From positions 91,720,001 through 91,784,000 of the forward strand of contig CM053148.1 of NCBI GenBank assembly GCA_028571685.1: a stretch of DNA of 64,000 nucleotides, written 5' to 3'. Under the pieces are notes generated by a model, which worked only from the letters and a program-made list of their open reading frames with translations, was not told the DNA's origin and did not search any database. Origin of the DNA: Heterohyrax brucei. Lineage: Eukaryota > Chordata > Mammalia > Hyracoidea > Procaviidae. Shown here one piece after another: positions 21,372 to 32,435 of this stretch (position 1 is its first letter; each line of letters starts with the position of its first letter). The translations under genes were made by a program, and so were the position numbers.

Positions 21372-21518
21372 ACAGGACTCAATTGTTGAGTCGAATCTGA
21401 CTCTTAGTGACCCTATAGGTCAGAATAAAGCTGCCCTTTAGAGTTTCCAAGGAACACCTGGCAGGTTTGAACTGCTGAACAGACGAAGCACTTAACCACT
21501 ATGCTAACAGAGTTTCCT
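21372..21518 (-). mobile_element. SINE type A
   Basis: 'attgttgagtcgaatctgac', 'tttccaaggaacacctggca' and 'cttaaccactatgctaaca'. About 10 bases are missing at the 'ttttggttagcag' position. Confidence 0.87.
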
Positions 21519-22149
21519 TTTTTTTGGATTGACAGAACATCAGAGAAAAAGCAAGATAATAATTTCTTAAACACAAAAGTCATTACTTTTCTCTCATGTG
21601 CTTTAATTCCAAGAGTTAGCTGTCCTGAACTGCTATAATGATTTTATTCAGCCCTCAAGAAATAGATTCTTTCTACCTGTATCTATTGCTATTTTCAGAT
21701 ATCCATACTCAAGGCTTCATGATGATTGCTAAAGCTCCAGCTATTGTATTTCAAGAAACAAAAAGGGAGTTTCGTCTCTTTAGTGGACTTTCATTTGACT
21801 TCTGTATTCTACTTACTTAGAGCTCCTTGGACCAAATATAGTTACTTAGTCATAGTTAGGTGCTATGGCATTTGTTATTGGTGCCTAACCACACTGAGCC
21901 AAATACGTGACACTAACCAATCAACATTTTTCTATGTATATTATTTTCTTGGGTCAGGAATTTAAAAAGAACACTGAGATAGTGGCTTCTCTCTATAGCA
22001 CAATGTTTGGTTTTTCAGCTGGAAAGACTGGAAACAAACAGTAACTTGAAAGACGGGATCAAGAATAACCTGAAGGTGTCTACACATGTCTGGCAGGTGA
22101 CAGGAACTATTGAGTAAGATTAGTCAAATCTGCCATTGGAAACACCTAT

Positions 22150-22240
22150 GTGTGCTGTGTCTACGGGGTTCCTTGAGTTTCCTCACAACATGGACTGGAT
22201 TCCACAAGAGTAAGCATCTATGGGTGAAGAATTTAACTTG
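22150..22240 (+). mobile_element. Ancient repeat fragment, possibly same family as 16160
   Basis: 'ttgagtttcctcacaacatg', 'gactggattccacaagagta' resemble the front part of the repeat seen at 16160-16510. Confidence 0.4.
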
Positions 22241-22269
22241 ACCCAAAGTAATGTGGTCTTTGTACTTGT

Positions 22270-23060
22270 CTCCCGAAACATAATTCTAAACACTTAGAAT
22301 AACTGAGATGTGTTTTTCAGCTAGATAGCACCTGAGGTTTTGTGCTAATGACCAGGCACTGACAGGACTAGAAGGACCAATGAATGGCCTGACATCAGCT
22401 GACCTCAACTAGGGTCTGATGCATGACTTAGTCTACCGTGCCTTTGCGATGAGGTCTCCGTAAAGGAACTGGACACAGAAGTTCCACGGGCTCTGTGACC
22501 GGTAAAACACATGCATGTGGGTGAAAGCATAGCATGTCCCTAAGCCAAGTGCTGTCAAGTTGGATCTAGTGACATGAAATCTCCACAGTGGGAACCCTTG
22601 CATGTCTCACCCTATGTGACTCTTTGTATCATTTTTCGCTATAATCAAGCTATAATCCTCAGTATAGCACTTTCAGTGAATTCTGTGAGTCCTTAGAGTG
22701 AATTGACAGGCAGAGAGCAGTGGCAGCCAGCAGGTCAGGAGTAAGGAACCCCAGCAGGGATTCTCAATCTTGCCTATGACATCCTGAAGAGACAGAGGAA
22801 AAGGCCTAAATTGGTAGCCAGCAGATCAGAAGTGAAGGTACTGTGTGAACTCCCAAATTTTGCAACTGGTGGCTGTTTGACAGTCTAAATGACAATGTTC
22901 TTTTAACTGCTGAGATCTGACCTAGATCTGGGTGACTCGAGTCAGAGCCAGGGCTGCTCAGTGGGCAGCTGTGTCAGAACTAAACAATGAAGTCCAAAGA
23001 GGGCATCATCATCACACCATTAACGTAAAACAGGTAGAAGGTGCGGGAACTATTCTGACC
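22270..23060 (+). mobile_element. Probable ERV-type LTR, sense
   Basis: 'cgctataatcaagctataat', 'cactttcagtgaattctgtg', 'agtgaattgacaggcagaga' resemble the polyadenylation-side region of an ERVL-type LTR. The stretch has more even base use than its surroundings and no open frame. A short SINE-tail-like piece lies at about 22541-22565. Boundaries and family are uncertain. Confidence 0.45.
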
Positions 23061-23167
23061 TAAATTTAAACACTACGTAGTGTCACTGGAATACAATATT
23101 TTCCTGTAAGCAGATAAACACCTTCTCAAGCTAAACGGAAGGAAATTTGAACTCTTGGTGTTTGGAG

Positions 23168-23338
23168 GGGGAACCCTGGTGGTGTAGTGGTTAAGGGCTA
23201 CCTACATCTGCTAACCAAAAGGTCCAGAGTTCAAATCCACTAGGCACTCCTTAGAAACTCTATGGGGCAGTTCTACCCTGACTTATAGGGTCACTGTGAG
23301 CGAGAATCTACTCAGCAGCAGTGGGTTTGGTTTTGGGT
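23168..23338 (+). mobile_element. SINE type A, well preserved
   Basis: 'gaaccctggtggtgtagtgg', 'gctaaccaaaaggtcca', 'gagttcaaatccacta' and 'gcagtgggtttggttttggg' are nearly consensus. The head carries a small 'cctac' duplication. Confidence 0.93.
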
Positions 23339-23370
23339 ATTAAGAAGGGGGTAGTGCCATATTTATAGGA

Positions 23371-23399
23371 GACTCAACAGCACTTGGCTTGGCTTGGCA
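23371..23399 (+). mobile_element. Very short SINE 3'-end fragment
   Basis: 'gactcaacagcacttggctt' followed by two further 'ggctt'-like units matches only the last bases of an AfroSINE. It starts 33 bases after the full SINE. Confidence 0.6.
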
Positions 23400-24317
23400 T
23401 GAGTGTATGGGAAATATTGTTTCAATCATCTTGGAAAATATCACTTCTTGCTTTGACAAACTAGTATCAGAGCACCTAGTCTTTTTTGCTGGCTGCAATG
23501 TTTCCTTGTTTAAAAAAAAAGAAAAAGGATTTGAACTACATCTAAAAAGGAAGAGGAGAATGGATATTTCACGTTTTGAAAAATCCATTTTCCCCTCTCT
23601 AGTATAAGCAATATAATACTGCTCATCTCTGAAAGTCATTACCAGCAATAAGTGAAATAATGCCAGCTGCAGTCTGGGAATGTTATAGATTAGCACGTTG
23701 ACCTATGAGGATTCTTGCAACATGAAGATTTAGCCCACAGGGTGTCCCCTGTGCCTTCTGGTGACACATTGCCCACTTACTGCCACAGGTATCTTCCAAA
23801 GTAACATCATAGCTCCATAATTCATGACCTTTTCCATGTCAAGGCCCACATAAAAATGACAATACTTTATAGCAACTGGCATAAGTGTCAAAGGCTGCTC
23901 ACAGTGTGAGGTGCTAGGCTCAAAGAGATCCAGATCCCTTATACCCAGCCCAGCTACCATGGATTCTAATGAAATCAATCTCTCCGTGTGCTTTTAACAC
24001 ACTTTTTCCCATTATCAGCCATTCCTGGCCCAAGCACCTCTGTCTTAAATTATTTCATGTAAATTTCCTTCTGACATCCAGGTTATTCACCTACTGTGTC
24101 AGAGCGAAGATTTAAGTTATAACCAGAAATTTATGTGACTGTGAAATCAGTTCACGTTGCCGTGTTTCTAAACTCAAGATAAATTTATTTAAACCTACAT
24201 TTTATTTCCTGTGGAAATAATTTCGTATCTCCAAGATGCATTAGTTCTGGACTGGGAAGGGATTAGGCACTTACATTCTAGAAGAGATCTCTCCCAGTCC
24301 ATGCTTTCTGTTTTGTC
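23400..24317. other. Unique sequence
   Basis: Open frames at 23340-23696 and 23730-23978 (minus) overlap a SINE tail or have no family resemblance. Nothing else is recognised. Confidence 0.4.
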
Positions 24318-24412
24318 TAACTTCTTCCTTTTCTTTACTCCTTCCCTTCCTTCCTTTCTCCCTCCCTCCCTTCTTGTCTTCTTTCCCTTCTTTCTGTCTT
24401 TCTTCTTAATAT
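24318..24412. repeat. Pyrimidine-rich (CCTT)n-like tract
   Basis: Mixed 'ccttccttcc', 'ctccctccctccc' and 'ctttccc' units give a nearly pure pyrimidine strand about 95 bases long. The open frame at 24211-24510 through it is an artefact of this composition. Confidence 0.85.
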
Positions 24413-24483
24413 TTTGCTACCACTCCCTTGCACTCAGTGAGCTCATTTTGTTAGCTGCTATAGCTGCTGTGCAGAAGAAACCT

Positions 24484-24658
24484 TGGAAAACCTGGTGGCG
24501 TCGTTGTTAACAGCTACAGCTGCTAACCAAAATGATTGGCAGTTCGAACCCACCACGCAGTCCTTGTCAACTCTGCGGGGCAGTTCTAGTCATCTTGTAA
24601 GGTCACCATAATTCAAAATCAATTTGATGGCAATGGGTTCTTTTTGTTTGTTTGTTTG
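24484..24658 (+). mobile_element. SINE type A with (TTTG)n tail
   Basis: 'aacctggtggcgtcgttg', 'cagctgctaaccaaaat', 'cagttcgaacccacca' (B-box kept), then a TTTG-repeat tail at about 24642-24658. Confidence 0.9.
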
Positions 24659-24908
24659 TCTTTTAATGGAAAAGACACTGAAAGATGAGTTGAGGCAGAA
24701 AACGTTTATAAGATTTCTACAAAAGAATTAAAGATTAGGAGTACAGGTTAAAATTAGGGAACAAGTTAAATAAAAAACATGGAGATTACTTCGATTTTGT
24801 TATCACACACGCATGACATTGAAGCCAGTCTGCCAGGCTTTGCAGTAGAATCTCCTCCATTTCTCTTCCTTGTGTCTTTCCCCCTTGCCTTTCATTAATC
24901 TCAGAAAT

Positions 24909-24929
24909 ATTTATATATATATATATATT
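24909..24929. repeat. (AT)n
   Basis: Short alternating AT run. Confidence 0.85.
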
Positions 24930-25177
24930 ACATTCAAGAATTTGTAGTCTTTTGGGAGGGAATAAGAGGAAACTTCTAAAACCTTCAGCTCAAGCACTTT
25001 GTCTAAATATTTTGATTTATAAAATAGTGAAAATACTAAAAAGTGTCCTTTCTCAGAAGATTTGGGCTACTACCCATACACTTGGCCAAGAAATTTCCAG
25101 AATGAAGGAAGATTTATGTCATGTGGAAATGATCATTCTACAGTGATAATCTCTGGGTAACTACCAGGAAAACAATT

Positions 25178-25345
25178 CCAGAGACCATGGGGTAGTGGTT
25201 AATTGCTGATACAGCTGCTAATCAAAAGGTTGGGAATTTGAATCCACTAAATGATCCTTTGAAACTATAAGCAGTTCTGCTCTGTTCTATAGGGTCGTTA
25301 TGAGTTAGAATTGGCTTGACTGCAATAGATTTAATTTTACTTTAT
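25178..25345 (+). mobile_element. SINE type A
   Basis: 'ggggtagtggttaattgctg', 'cagctgctaatcaaaaggtt' and 'ctatagggtcgttatgag' identify it. Confidence 0.88.
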
Positions 25346-25610
25346 ACATCACCACATACCTTAAAATCAGTTCTCAGTGCATCATAAACGAAAACAAAAA
25401 TTAAAACAGTATTATAAAGAAAAATCACATCTTGATCTTTTTTATCAACTTTATTTAGGATTAGGCGATTATTTTTATCGTTAAACAGGTTAAAAAGTAG
25501 CAGCCACAAATAAAAATAACATATAATTTGACCTGTATTCGTCTTACCAAATTTTAATTATCAAAAGATACTGTCAGGAGATTGAATGACAAGTCACTGA
25601 ATCACTTACA

Positions 25611-26160
25611 TGAAGATCTGACAACTAAGTCCTTGAATGTAGTTGTTCTAAGTGCTACCTACCTCATTACCAAGCATCACTACAGTCAGCTTCGAAGTAC
25701 TTCCCTCGGGAAGCCATGCATCGATGCCAGTGACTAGCCCACCCTTCAGAGCAATTTTGGAGTTGTTTCTCTGGCATGGCCATCAGAGATGTTGCTGGAT
25801 TACCCTTGATGTTCTGAATGTCATTGAAATGTCTTCCTTTTAATACTTCCTGTATCTTCAGCTGCAGAAAAGAGTCATCATAGGCCAGATCAGGTGAGTA
25901 GGGAGGGTGTTGCAATACAGTTATTTGTTTACTGACTAAATCTCCCTCACAGATAACTATACAATTAAGTTCATGAACTTGCTACCATGCCACTGTGTGC
26001 CAAAGCCATTCCAGAAAGAGTTCCAAAATTGTTTTGAAGGGTAGACTAGGTCTGGCATGGGTACATAGCTTCCTAAAGGGAATACTTTGAAGGTGACCAT
26101 GGTGATAGTCTGCAATGACTTATTTAGTCCTTATAACAACTATGTTGATAGAATTAATAG
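25611..26160 (-). mobile_element. Fold-back mariner remnant, copy 2
   Basis: The antisense frame 25667-25915 shows the mariner transposase C-terminal block: HPPYSPDLA (residues 3-11) followed by an Asp at residue 14, the position of the third catalytic Asp of the D,D34D family, then a match to the usual ...VLKGRHF...D...IPEKQLQ... order. Right of the centre (25930-25990, 'acaattaagttcatgaactt') the outer arm returns inverted: about 26000-26120 is the reverse complement of about 25664-25780. The left end starts 'tgaagatctgacaactaag', like copy 1; the right terminal repeat is badly worn. Neither N-terminus nor first catalytic Asp is present. Confidence 0.78.
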
Positions 26161-26420
26161 GAGGAACTTGCATGTTATGTTTCAATAAAAATGTTAGTTA
26201 AAATATTAGAAAGTTATTATATATCACACTTTCTAACATTTCCATAAAATTCACAGGACACATAAAACATTTGCATATTTTTTATTAAAAAAATGTATTT
26301 CAGTGAGAGGGTTTATTGATGCTAAGATATTTAAGCGAATAAAAACTGCAAGTCATTGTGATTTGGATAGCATGAAGAGACACTGAACTACATTTCATAA
26401 AACTACAATGTTAGGCCATA

Positions 26421-26458
26421 GTATATAATATAGTATATAGTATATATATAGTATAAGT
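26421..26458. repeat. TA-rich simple repeat
   Basis: Imperfect 'tagtatata' units. Confidence 0.8.
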
Positions 26459-26547
26459 GTGTAATAATGGAGAGTACCTACAGTGCCACAGTGGAAACTA
26501 TGAGCTTTGTTTGTCAACACTATTCTGCACGGGAAAGTGTCAGTGTC

Positions 26548-27142
26548 CTGGTGCTGTTAGAACAGAAATACCAAAAGCGGGTGGCCTTAGTGAACACAAG
26601 TTTATATTCTGACAGTTTACGGAGCTAAAAGTGTCAATTCGGCGTACCTGTTCTTGGGGACTATCCCAGGTGGCACAGCAGTTAAAAGCCTGGCTGCAAA
26701 CAAAAAGTTTGGCAGTTTGAATCTACCCAAAGCTGCTCCTTGGAGACCCTCTGGGGCAGTTCTCCTCTCTCCTGTAGTGTCTCTATAGACAGAATTAACC
26801 TAATAGCAATAGATTAGGGCTGTTTTTTTTTTTTTTTTTTTCCTGGTTCTTACAGAAGTTACTGTGTCTCCTCTGAGGGAGAATCCTTGTTCCAGTTTTC
26901 AAGAGTTCTTCTCAACTTCCCTTGGTGATATCTGTGCAGCAGCCAGCTCCTTGCTTCCTTCCATCTGCCGAATCTCGTCTTTTATTATCTCAGAAGTGAA
27001 CACGCTGAAAGCACAGTCTACACTGATATGGCCTCAATGACATAATAAAGAAAAAAGTATTCCCAAATGGCTTTACAGCCACAAGTATAAAGGGTAGAGT
27101 CCACACTGCATTTGGACGGTAGACAATTCAATCCTTAACAGA
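26548..27142 (-). mobile_element. MaLR-like LTR, antisense, split by a SINE
   Basis: 'tgctgttagaacagaaatac', 'acaagtttatattctgacag' begin it. After the SINE at 26652-26843 it resumes 'gagggagaatccttgttcc', 'ccagctccttgcttcc' and ends 'gacaattcaatccttaaca'. No internal region flanks it, so it is probably a solo LTR. Confidence 0.72.
26652..26843 (+). mobile_element. SINE type A inserted in the LTR
   Basis: 'tcccaggtggcacagcagtt', 'tttggcagtttgaatctac', 'ctccttggagaccctctgg'. It ends in about 20 T (26823-26842). 'gttctt' on both sides ('cctgttcttgg', 'tggttcttac') is a plausible target duplication. Confidence 0.85.
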
Positions 27143-27375
27143 ATGAGAAAAGATTCATAACTCATTTACCAAGTTTGGAATGATGAATCATTTTTCAGGT
27201 GTAAGTTACTACTATGAAATGCAGAAAAATAAAAAACAAAAACAGAAGTGTCAGAAATGATGGACATTTAATTGAGGACTAAACTAGAAGTCATTTGTAG
27301 TATCAAAATAACTCAGTTACATGAAACAAAAAAAATGAGTCATATAATTTTTACCATAATATGCATCATATTTTG

Positions 27376-28036
27376 CCAAAATATGTAAATTTGTAATAAT
27401 ATGTATTTGAATTTGATAAGAAAGAATGATGTTTTATCAAACTATGAAGAATTTGAATTAAAACCTATTTTGTAATGTATGCCTACTTTGAGATAAGCTT
27501 ATAGAACCAAAGCATTAAGGAGAATTTGCTGAAGAGATGGTTTTACCCCCAAACAAATTACTTTTTGCTCAAAATACACATTTAATTAAACACAAATCAG
27601 ACTTACTTCTCAAATTGAGTAAACTTACTCCCGTGCATTTTACTTTTTATATTTTGAGTCCAGAGAATAGTGTACAATGATTACTGAATCTTTGTATTTA
27701 GAGACTCTTTCGCTTCCCTTATCCTCTGTGTTTATTTTTTCAAGGGAGGTGTTCTGAGTAATTAAACAATATTCACTCTTTCACGTATAACAATCGCCTC
27801 ATTCATATAAATAATCATTATATCCAATTGTCAAAAATTAGCCCAGCCACATGAGGGAAATAGAATTCATAGTTTGGGACTCACAAGTTACATTTTAGAG
27901 GTCATTGACGGATCCCTATGTTCATTCAGTTGCTTGTTCTCTTTTCTTTTTAATTCATCACTATCACATTCATTTATTTAAAAAATATTCTTGAGTACCT
28001 GATCTGTATTTAGCCCCAAGTGCTTGAGCATTAAAC
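27376..28036 (+). repeat. Inverted-duplication arm 1 (uninterrupted copy)
   Basis: 27488-28036 pairs with the reverse complement of 29067-29617. Shared blocks include 'gcccagccacatgagggaaa', 'aataaacacagaggata' (antisense), and 'atctgtatttagcccca'; identity is roughly 85% by eye. The piece just before it, 27408-27486, recurs directly at 34197-34275 with equal length (79 bases), and weaker similarity continues left to about 27376. In this copy the two pieces are continuous. Confidence 0.85.
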
Positions 28037-28351
28037 ATACGTGAAAATGGTGCTCAGCCCCAAATGAGAGACTGGGGAAATCCAAAAGCCTTCTGTGGAC
28101 ACGCTGCTGAAGTACAAGCCTCCACCATGAAAGCAGATTCAAACTAAAAGTGGAGGAAGAAATCAGCAATTGAAAGCCAGTGACTCTTTGTCGGTGAAAT
28201 AACTACCGTCTACTGATTGCTCAGTTTTTACAAAAGAAAAATGGCATAGAGTAATAAACATGGTTAATGGGTGGCTAGAGTAGAAATTGACTTAATAATA
28301 GCAAAGTAAAAGAAGAATGTAAGAAGAGAGGCTTAATGTCTGAAAATTATT
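28037..28351. other. Spacer of the inverted duplication, left part
   Basis: The sequence next to the arm may be a more diverged continuation of it. Nothing else is recognised. Confidence 0.4.
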
Positions 28352-28500
28352 GATAATCAAAAGCCAAACCTATTGCTTCTGTGTTCATTTTACTCATGGT
28401 AGCCTTGTAGGTGGAGGAGAACTAAGGAGATATTGGTGGAATTGAACTTTCAACCTTTTGGCTAGCAGCTGAAATTCCAACAACTGCACCATCAGACGTA
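28352..28500 (-). mobile_element. SINE type A in the spacer
   Basis: 'aaaagccaaacctattgctt', 'ggtggaattgaactttca', 'accttttggctagcagct', 'actgcaccatcag'. The centre is shortened by about 15 bases. Confidence 0.75.
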
Positions 28501-29066
28501 GGTGTAGATGTAAAGATGAAACAATAAGTTATTATTTAAGTTCAAATTTGAGAAGTTTTGATCTTCAGCTAAGTTTAATATTTTGTAGTTACGTGTTTTT
28601 TCTCTTAGTCACTATTTGAAATTCAATCTAAAACCATTTCTGAAAATGCTAAGCTTACAAATAACTGCTTTAATTTTAGGGTAATCATTTTTAACATATA
28701 AAAATATTTAGATGAAAATTGGACAGTTTATTTTTTATTTTTATTTGCAATTTCTAGGTAAACCGTTGGCTCTGTATTTTCCCCATATCAAATATTTGCA
28801 AACAGAGGACACAATATTTCCATAAAAATGAAAATGCTGGTGAAAAATGGGTCCATTTTCATAGTCTATTCACTCAGCATTATTGCTCATTCATATTCAT
28901 TTAAATGTTATTTTCCTGCATTTTCTGCAATGGTTATCATATCTCAAACCGACAGCTTCTAAAATTAATATTGAGTCCAATTCTTTTTTGTGGATGTAGG
29001 TGGAATTGATTGCCATTCCCTTCCAATACTCAGCTTTTTTGCTGAATTGCTGCACATTAGCAAAAG
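28501..29066. other. Spacer of the inverted duplication, right part
   Basis: AT-rich; no element recognised. Confidence 0.4.
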
Positions 29067-29617
29067 CTTTAATGCTTGAGCACGTGGGGCTAAATACAGA
29101 TCAGGCACTTAAGAATATTTTTTAAATAAATGAATGTGTTAGTGATGGATTAGGAAGAAAGACAGCAGGTGACCAAATGAATACGGGAATCAGTCGATGA
29201 CCTATAAAAGGCAACCTGCTAGCCCCAAATTATGAAATCTATTTCCCTCATGTGGCTGGGCCAATTTTTGACAATTGGGTATAATGACCATTTATATGAA
29301 TGAGGCAATTGTCATACGTGAAAGAGTGAATATTGTTTAATTACTCAGAACATCTCCCTTGAAAAAATAAACACAGAGGATAAGGGAAGCGAAAGAGTCT
29401 CTAAATACAAAGATTCAGTAATCATTGCACACTATTTTCTGGACTCAAAATATAAAAAGTAAATTGCACAAGAGTAAGTGCATTCAGCTTGAAGAATAAG
29501 TCTGATTTCAATTTAATTAAATATATATTTTGAGTAACAGGTAACTGACTCTTGGATCAAATCATCTCTTTAGCAGAGTAAGTTCTCCTTAACGCTTTTT
29601 GTTCTGTACTTAACCTC
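29067..29617 (-). repeat. Inverted-duplication arm 2
   Basis: Reverse complement of arm 1. It starts 'tttaatgcttgagcac' and ends near 'tctccttaacgctttttg'. Directly after it, at 29625, an antisense RTE 3' end begins; arm 1 has no RTE at the matching place (27487). Confidence 0.85.
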
Positions 29618-29624
29618 GTTGTAG

Positions 29625-31294
29625 TCAAGTTGTAGTTGTTAGGTGTGGCTGAGTCAGTTCCAACTCAGCAACTGCACACAACATCAAAAAACACTGGCTG
29701 GTCCTGTACTGTGCCCACAGTCATTGTGATGCTTGAGCCCATTGTTGTAGTTACTGTGCAAGTCCATCGCCTTAAGTCCATCTCTTTTATGCTCACCTTT
29801 TTCTTTATCAAGCATGATGTTCTTCTTCAGAGGCTGATCCTTCCTGATAAAATGTACAAGGTATGTAAGACATAGTCTTAACATCCTTGCTTCTAAAGAG
29901 CACACTTGTTGTATTTCTTCTAAGACAGATCTGTTCATTCTTTTGGCAGTCCATGGTACGTCTCGTATTCTTCTCCAATACAGTTAAAAAGTGTCAATTA
30001 TTCTCCTGTCTTCCTCATTCATTGTCCAGCTTTCCATTCATATGATTTGATTTGATTAAAAATACCATGACTTGGGTCAGGCACACCTTAGTTTTCAAGG
30101 TGGCATCTTTGCTTTTCAACACTTTAAAGAGGTCTTAAGCAGCAGATTTACCCAAAGCTTTGCATCTTTTAATTGTTTTGACTGATGCTTGCTTGTTCAT
30201 TGATTGTGGGTCCAAGTAAAAGGTAATCCTTGACAACCTCAGTCTTGTCTCCATTTACCATGTCTACATTTCTCCATTTACTGGTGAAGTTGTGAGAGGA
30301 TTTTGTTTTCTTTATGTTGTAGTCTTTGATCTTCATCAGTGTGTCAAGTCCTGTTTATTTTCAGCAAACCAAGTTGTGTTATCTGCATCACACAAGTCAT
30401 TAATGAGTCTTCTTCCAGTATAGTGATGCTCCGTTATCCTTCCAGATTCTTGGATTATTTGCTCAGCACACAGATTGAACACGTATGAAGAAAGGGTACA
30501 ACCCTGATGCACAACTTTCCTGACTTGAAACCATGCAGTGTCCCCTTCCTCGTTTGAAGGACTGCCTTTTGATCCATGTACTTGGGCACACGTAAGTGTC
30601 CCAAAATTCCCATTTTTCATAATGTTATTATAGTTCTCTATGATCTACATGGTTGAATGCCTTCGCATAGTCAACAAAACACAGGTAAACATCTTTCTGT
30701 TATTCTCTGCTTTCTGGCAGGATCCATTCCACCTGACATCAGCAGTGATATCCATGCTTCCACAGCCTTGTCTAAATCTGACATGAATTTCTAGCAGCCC
30801 TCCATTGGTATATTGCTGCAGACACTGTTGAATGATCATCAACAAAATTTTGCTTGCATGAGAAATTAATGCTATTGTTCAATAATCTCCACATTTAGTT
30901 GGCTTACCTTTTAGGGGGGTAGACATAGGTATGAATACCTTCCAGTCAGTTGGTCAGGTATCTGACTTCTAAATTTCTTTTCATAGATGAGTGAGCACTT
31001 CCTGCACTGAATATGTTTGTTGAAACATCTCAGTTGATATTCGGTTTATGCCTGGAGCCTTCTTCTTTGCCAGTGCCTTCAGTGCAGCTTGGACTTCTTC
31101 CTTCAGAACCATCAGTTGACATTCAACTTTCTGAAATGGTTGAACATCAACCAATACTTTTTTGTATAGTTACTGTGTATTTGCTTTGTCTTCTTTTGAT
31201 GCTTCCTGAATCATTTAATAATTAATCCATAAAATCTGTGTTGTAACTGAAGGCTTGACTTTTTTTTTTTTCAGTTCCCTCAGCTTGAGAAATG
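29625..31294 (-). pseudogene. RTE-like LINE, 3' half, antisense
   Basis: Read on the minus strand it covers the middle of the ORF, the reverse transcriptase and the 3' UTR. The frame 30336-30620 holds the RT core: residues 33-50 match the QVRK..HQGC..S block. The catalytic YADD reads DADN (residues 78-81), so both key positions are changed and the enzyme cannot work. Other pieces lie at 30645-30845 and 31222-31290 in shifted frames. The 5' end of this half stops at 31294, a point that fits, with only about 35 consensus bases missing, the 3' edge of the sense half at 35918. The two are best read as one element broken by an inversion. Confidence 0.85.
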
Positions 31295-31844
31295 ACTATA
31301 TTTCTCAGATGGTAGCCCACTAGCTCACAGGATGTGAAGTATGACAAATCTAAGACTGACAGGTAATACGGCACGCTCCTGCCTCGTAGACGTTGGAGCC
31401 TGATGAATACTGTAGGCACTTGGCACAAATCTGAAGAACAGGAGGTCAGATGGTGATGAGCTGCATGCATGATTCAGAGCAAGAAAGCAAGATTTTCTAG
31501 AAAGTCCATGTATATTACTAAATATAGTAGATAAAGCCAAGGAATATCTCCTTAAAGCTGATGAACTGATCACATCAGATCGCATCATGGAGGAAAACTA
31601 CATCACTGTATAATTTCCAAATCACGTCATTCTACAACCTCTGAGATTCATGGCCCAGCCAAGCTGACACACAACCTTAAAAGAGATTTGTATTCATGTA
31701 TTATTAAAATGATGCATTTTCCTTCTTATCCCACAGATGTAAAAATAAGATACTTTGGTTCCTTCAGTAGTGAACTCAGAATTTCTTTACGATGGTAAAA
31801 CGTGCAGCCAAGAGTTTACAGGTAGATATCTATTGTCTTATAGC
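31295..31844. other. Unclassified, possibly old repeat
   Basis: 31310-31680 has the mixed look of an old LTR ('ggcccagccaagctgacaca') but I cannot match its length. Overlapping antisense open frames here (31222-31588) are not convincing. Confidence 0.35.
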
Positions 31845-32030
31845 TTACACTGGGTGTGCTAGAGGAACAACAGCACTGAAGAGTATGTTTAAATAGACAT
31901 AAAGATTTATTTCAAGGAAATGGCTCATGAAATTGTGGAGGCTGGCAAGTCCCAAACCTATGGCTGAGGGTGTAGCTGGAAGCTTCTCTTATCTCACATT
32001 CTGCACAGCTCCTGAACAGAGACATTGACT
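31845..32030 (-). mobile_element. Ancient LTR-like fragment, antisense
   Basis: 'agatttatttcaaggaaatg', 'gctcatgaaattgtggagg', 'ctggcaagtcccaaac' is a common order in old mammalian LTRs or their relatives. Class not resolved. Confidence 0.45.
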
Positions 32031-32435
32031 ATATTTCCCAGAGTCCTTTGTCACTGACTATGGTCATGTGACTGAGAAAATGGAACAAGAGTGTAAGTGA
32101 CGGTCATGTGTAAGGGGCCTCTTCTACCAGCTCGACCTTGCTGTTTTTCCTGTGGCTGGCTGAAGGGGAGACAATGACCAAGGCAACTTTGAATCCATAG
32201 ATTGAAGATACAGAGGTATCTGGCAGTCTGGATCGCTGAATAGACATGGGAGAATGAAGGATGACTGCCACGGCAACTGTGGTGCACACGCCCTACACTG
32301 CTGTGTGATAAAGAAACATGTGTGAGGTGTGTGTATGTGTTTGTCTGTCTGCCTGCCTGAACTAATCTATATTTTCTGTCACTTTTGTTATAGTAGTAGC
32401 AGTGCGACCTTTCTCCCACCCGACCCTCAACCTCC
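32031..32435 (+). mobile_element. Ancient LTR-like element, sense
   Basis: 'ttcccagagtcctttgtcac', 'ggtcatgtgactgagaaaat', then 'ctgaactaatctatattttc' and 'ttttgttatagtagtagcag' at the end resemble an old LTR running to its poly-A side. The antisense open frame 32051-32440 runs through it and has no family resemblance. Confidence 0.45.
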
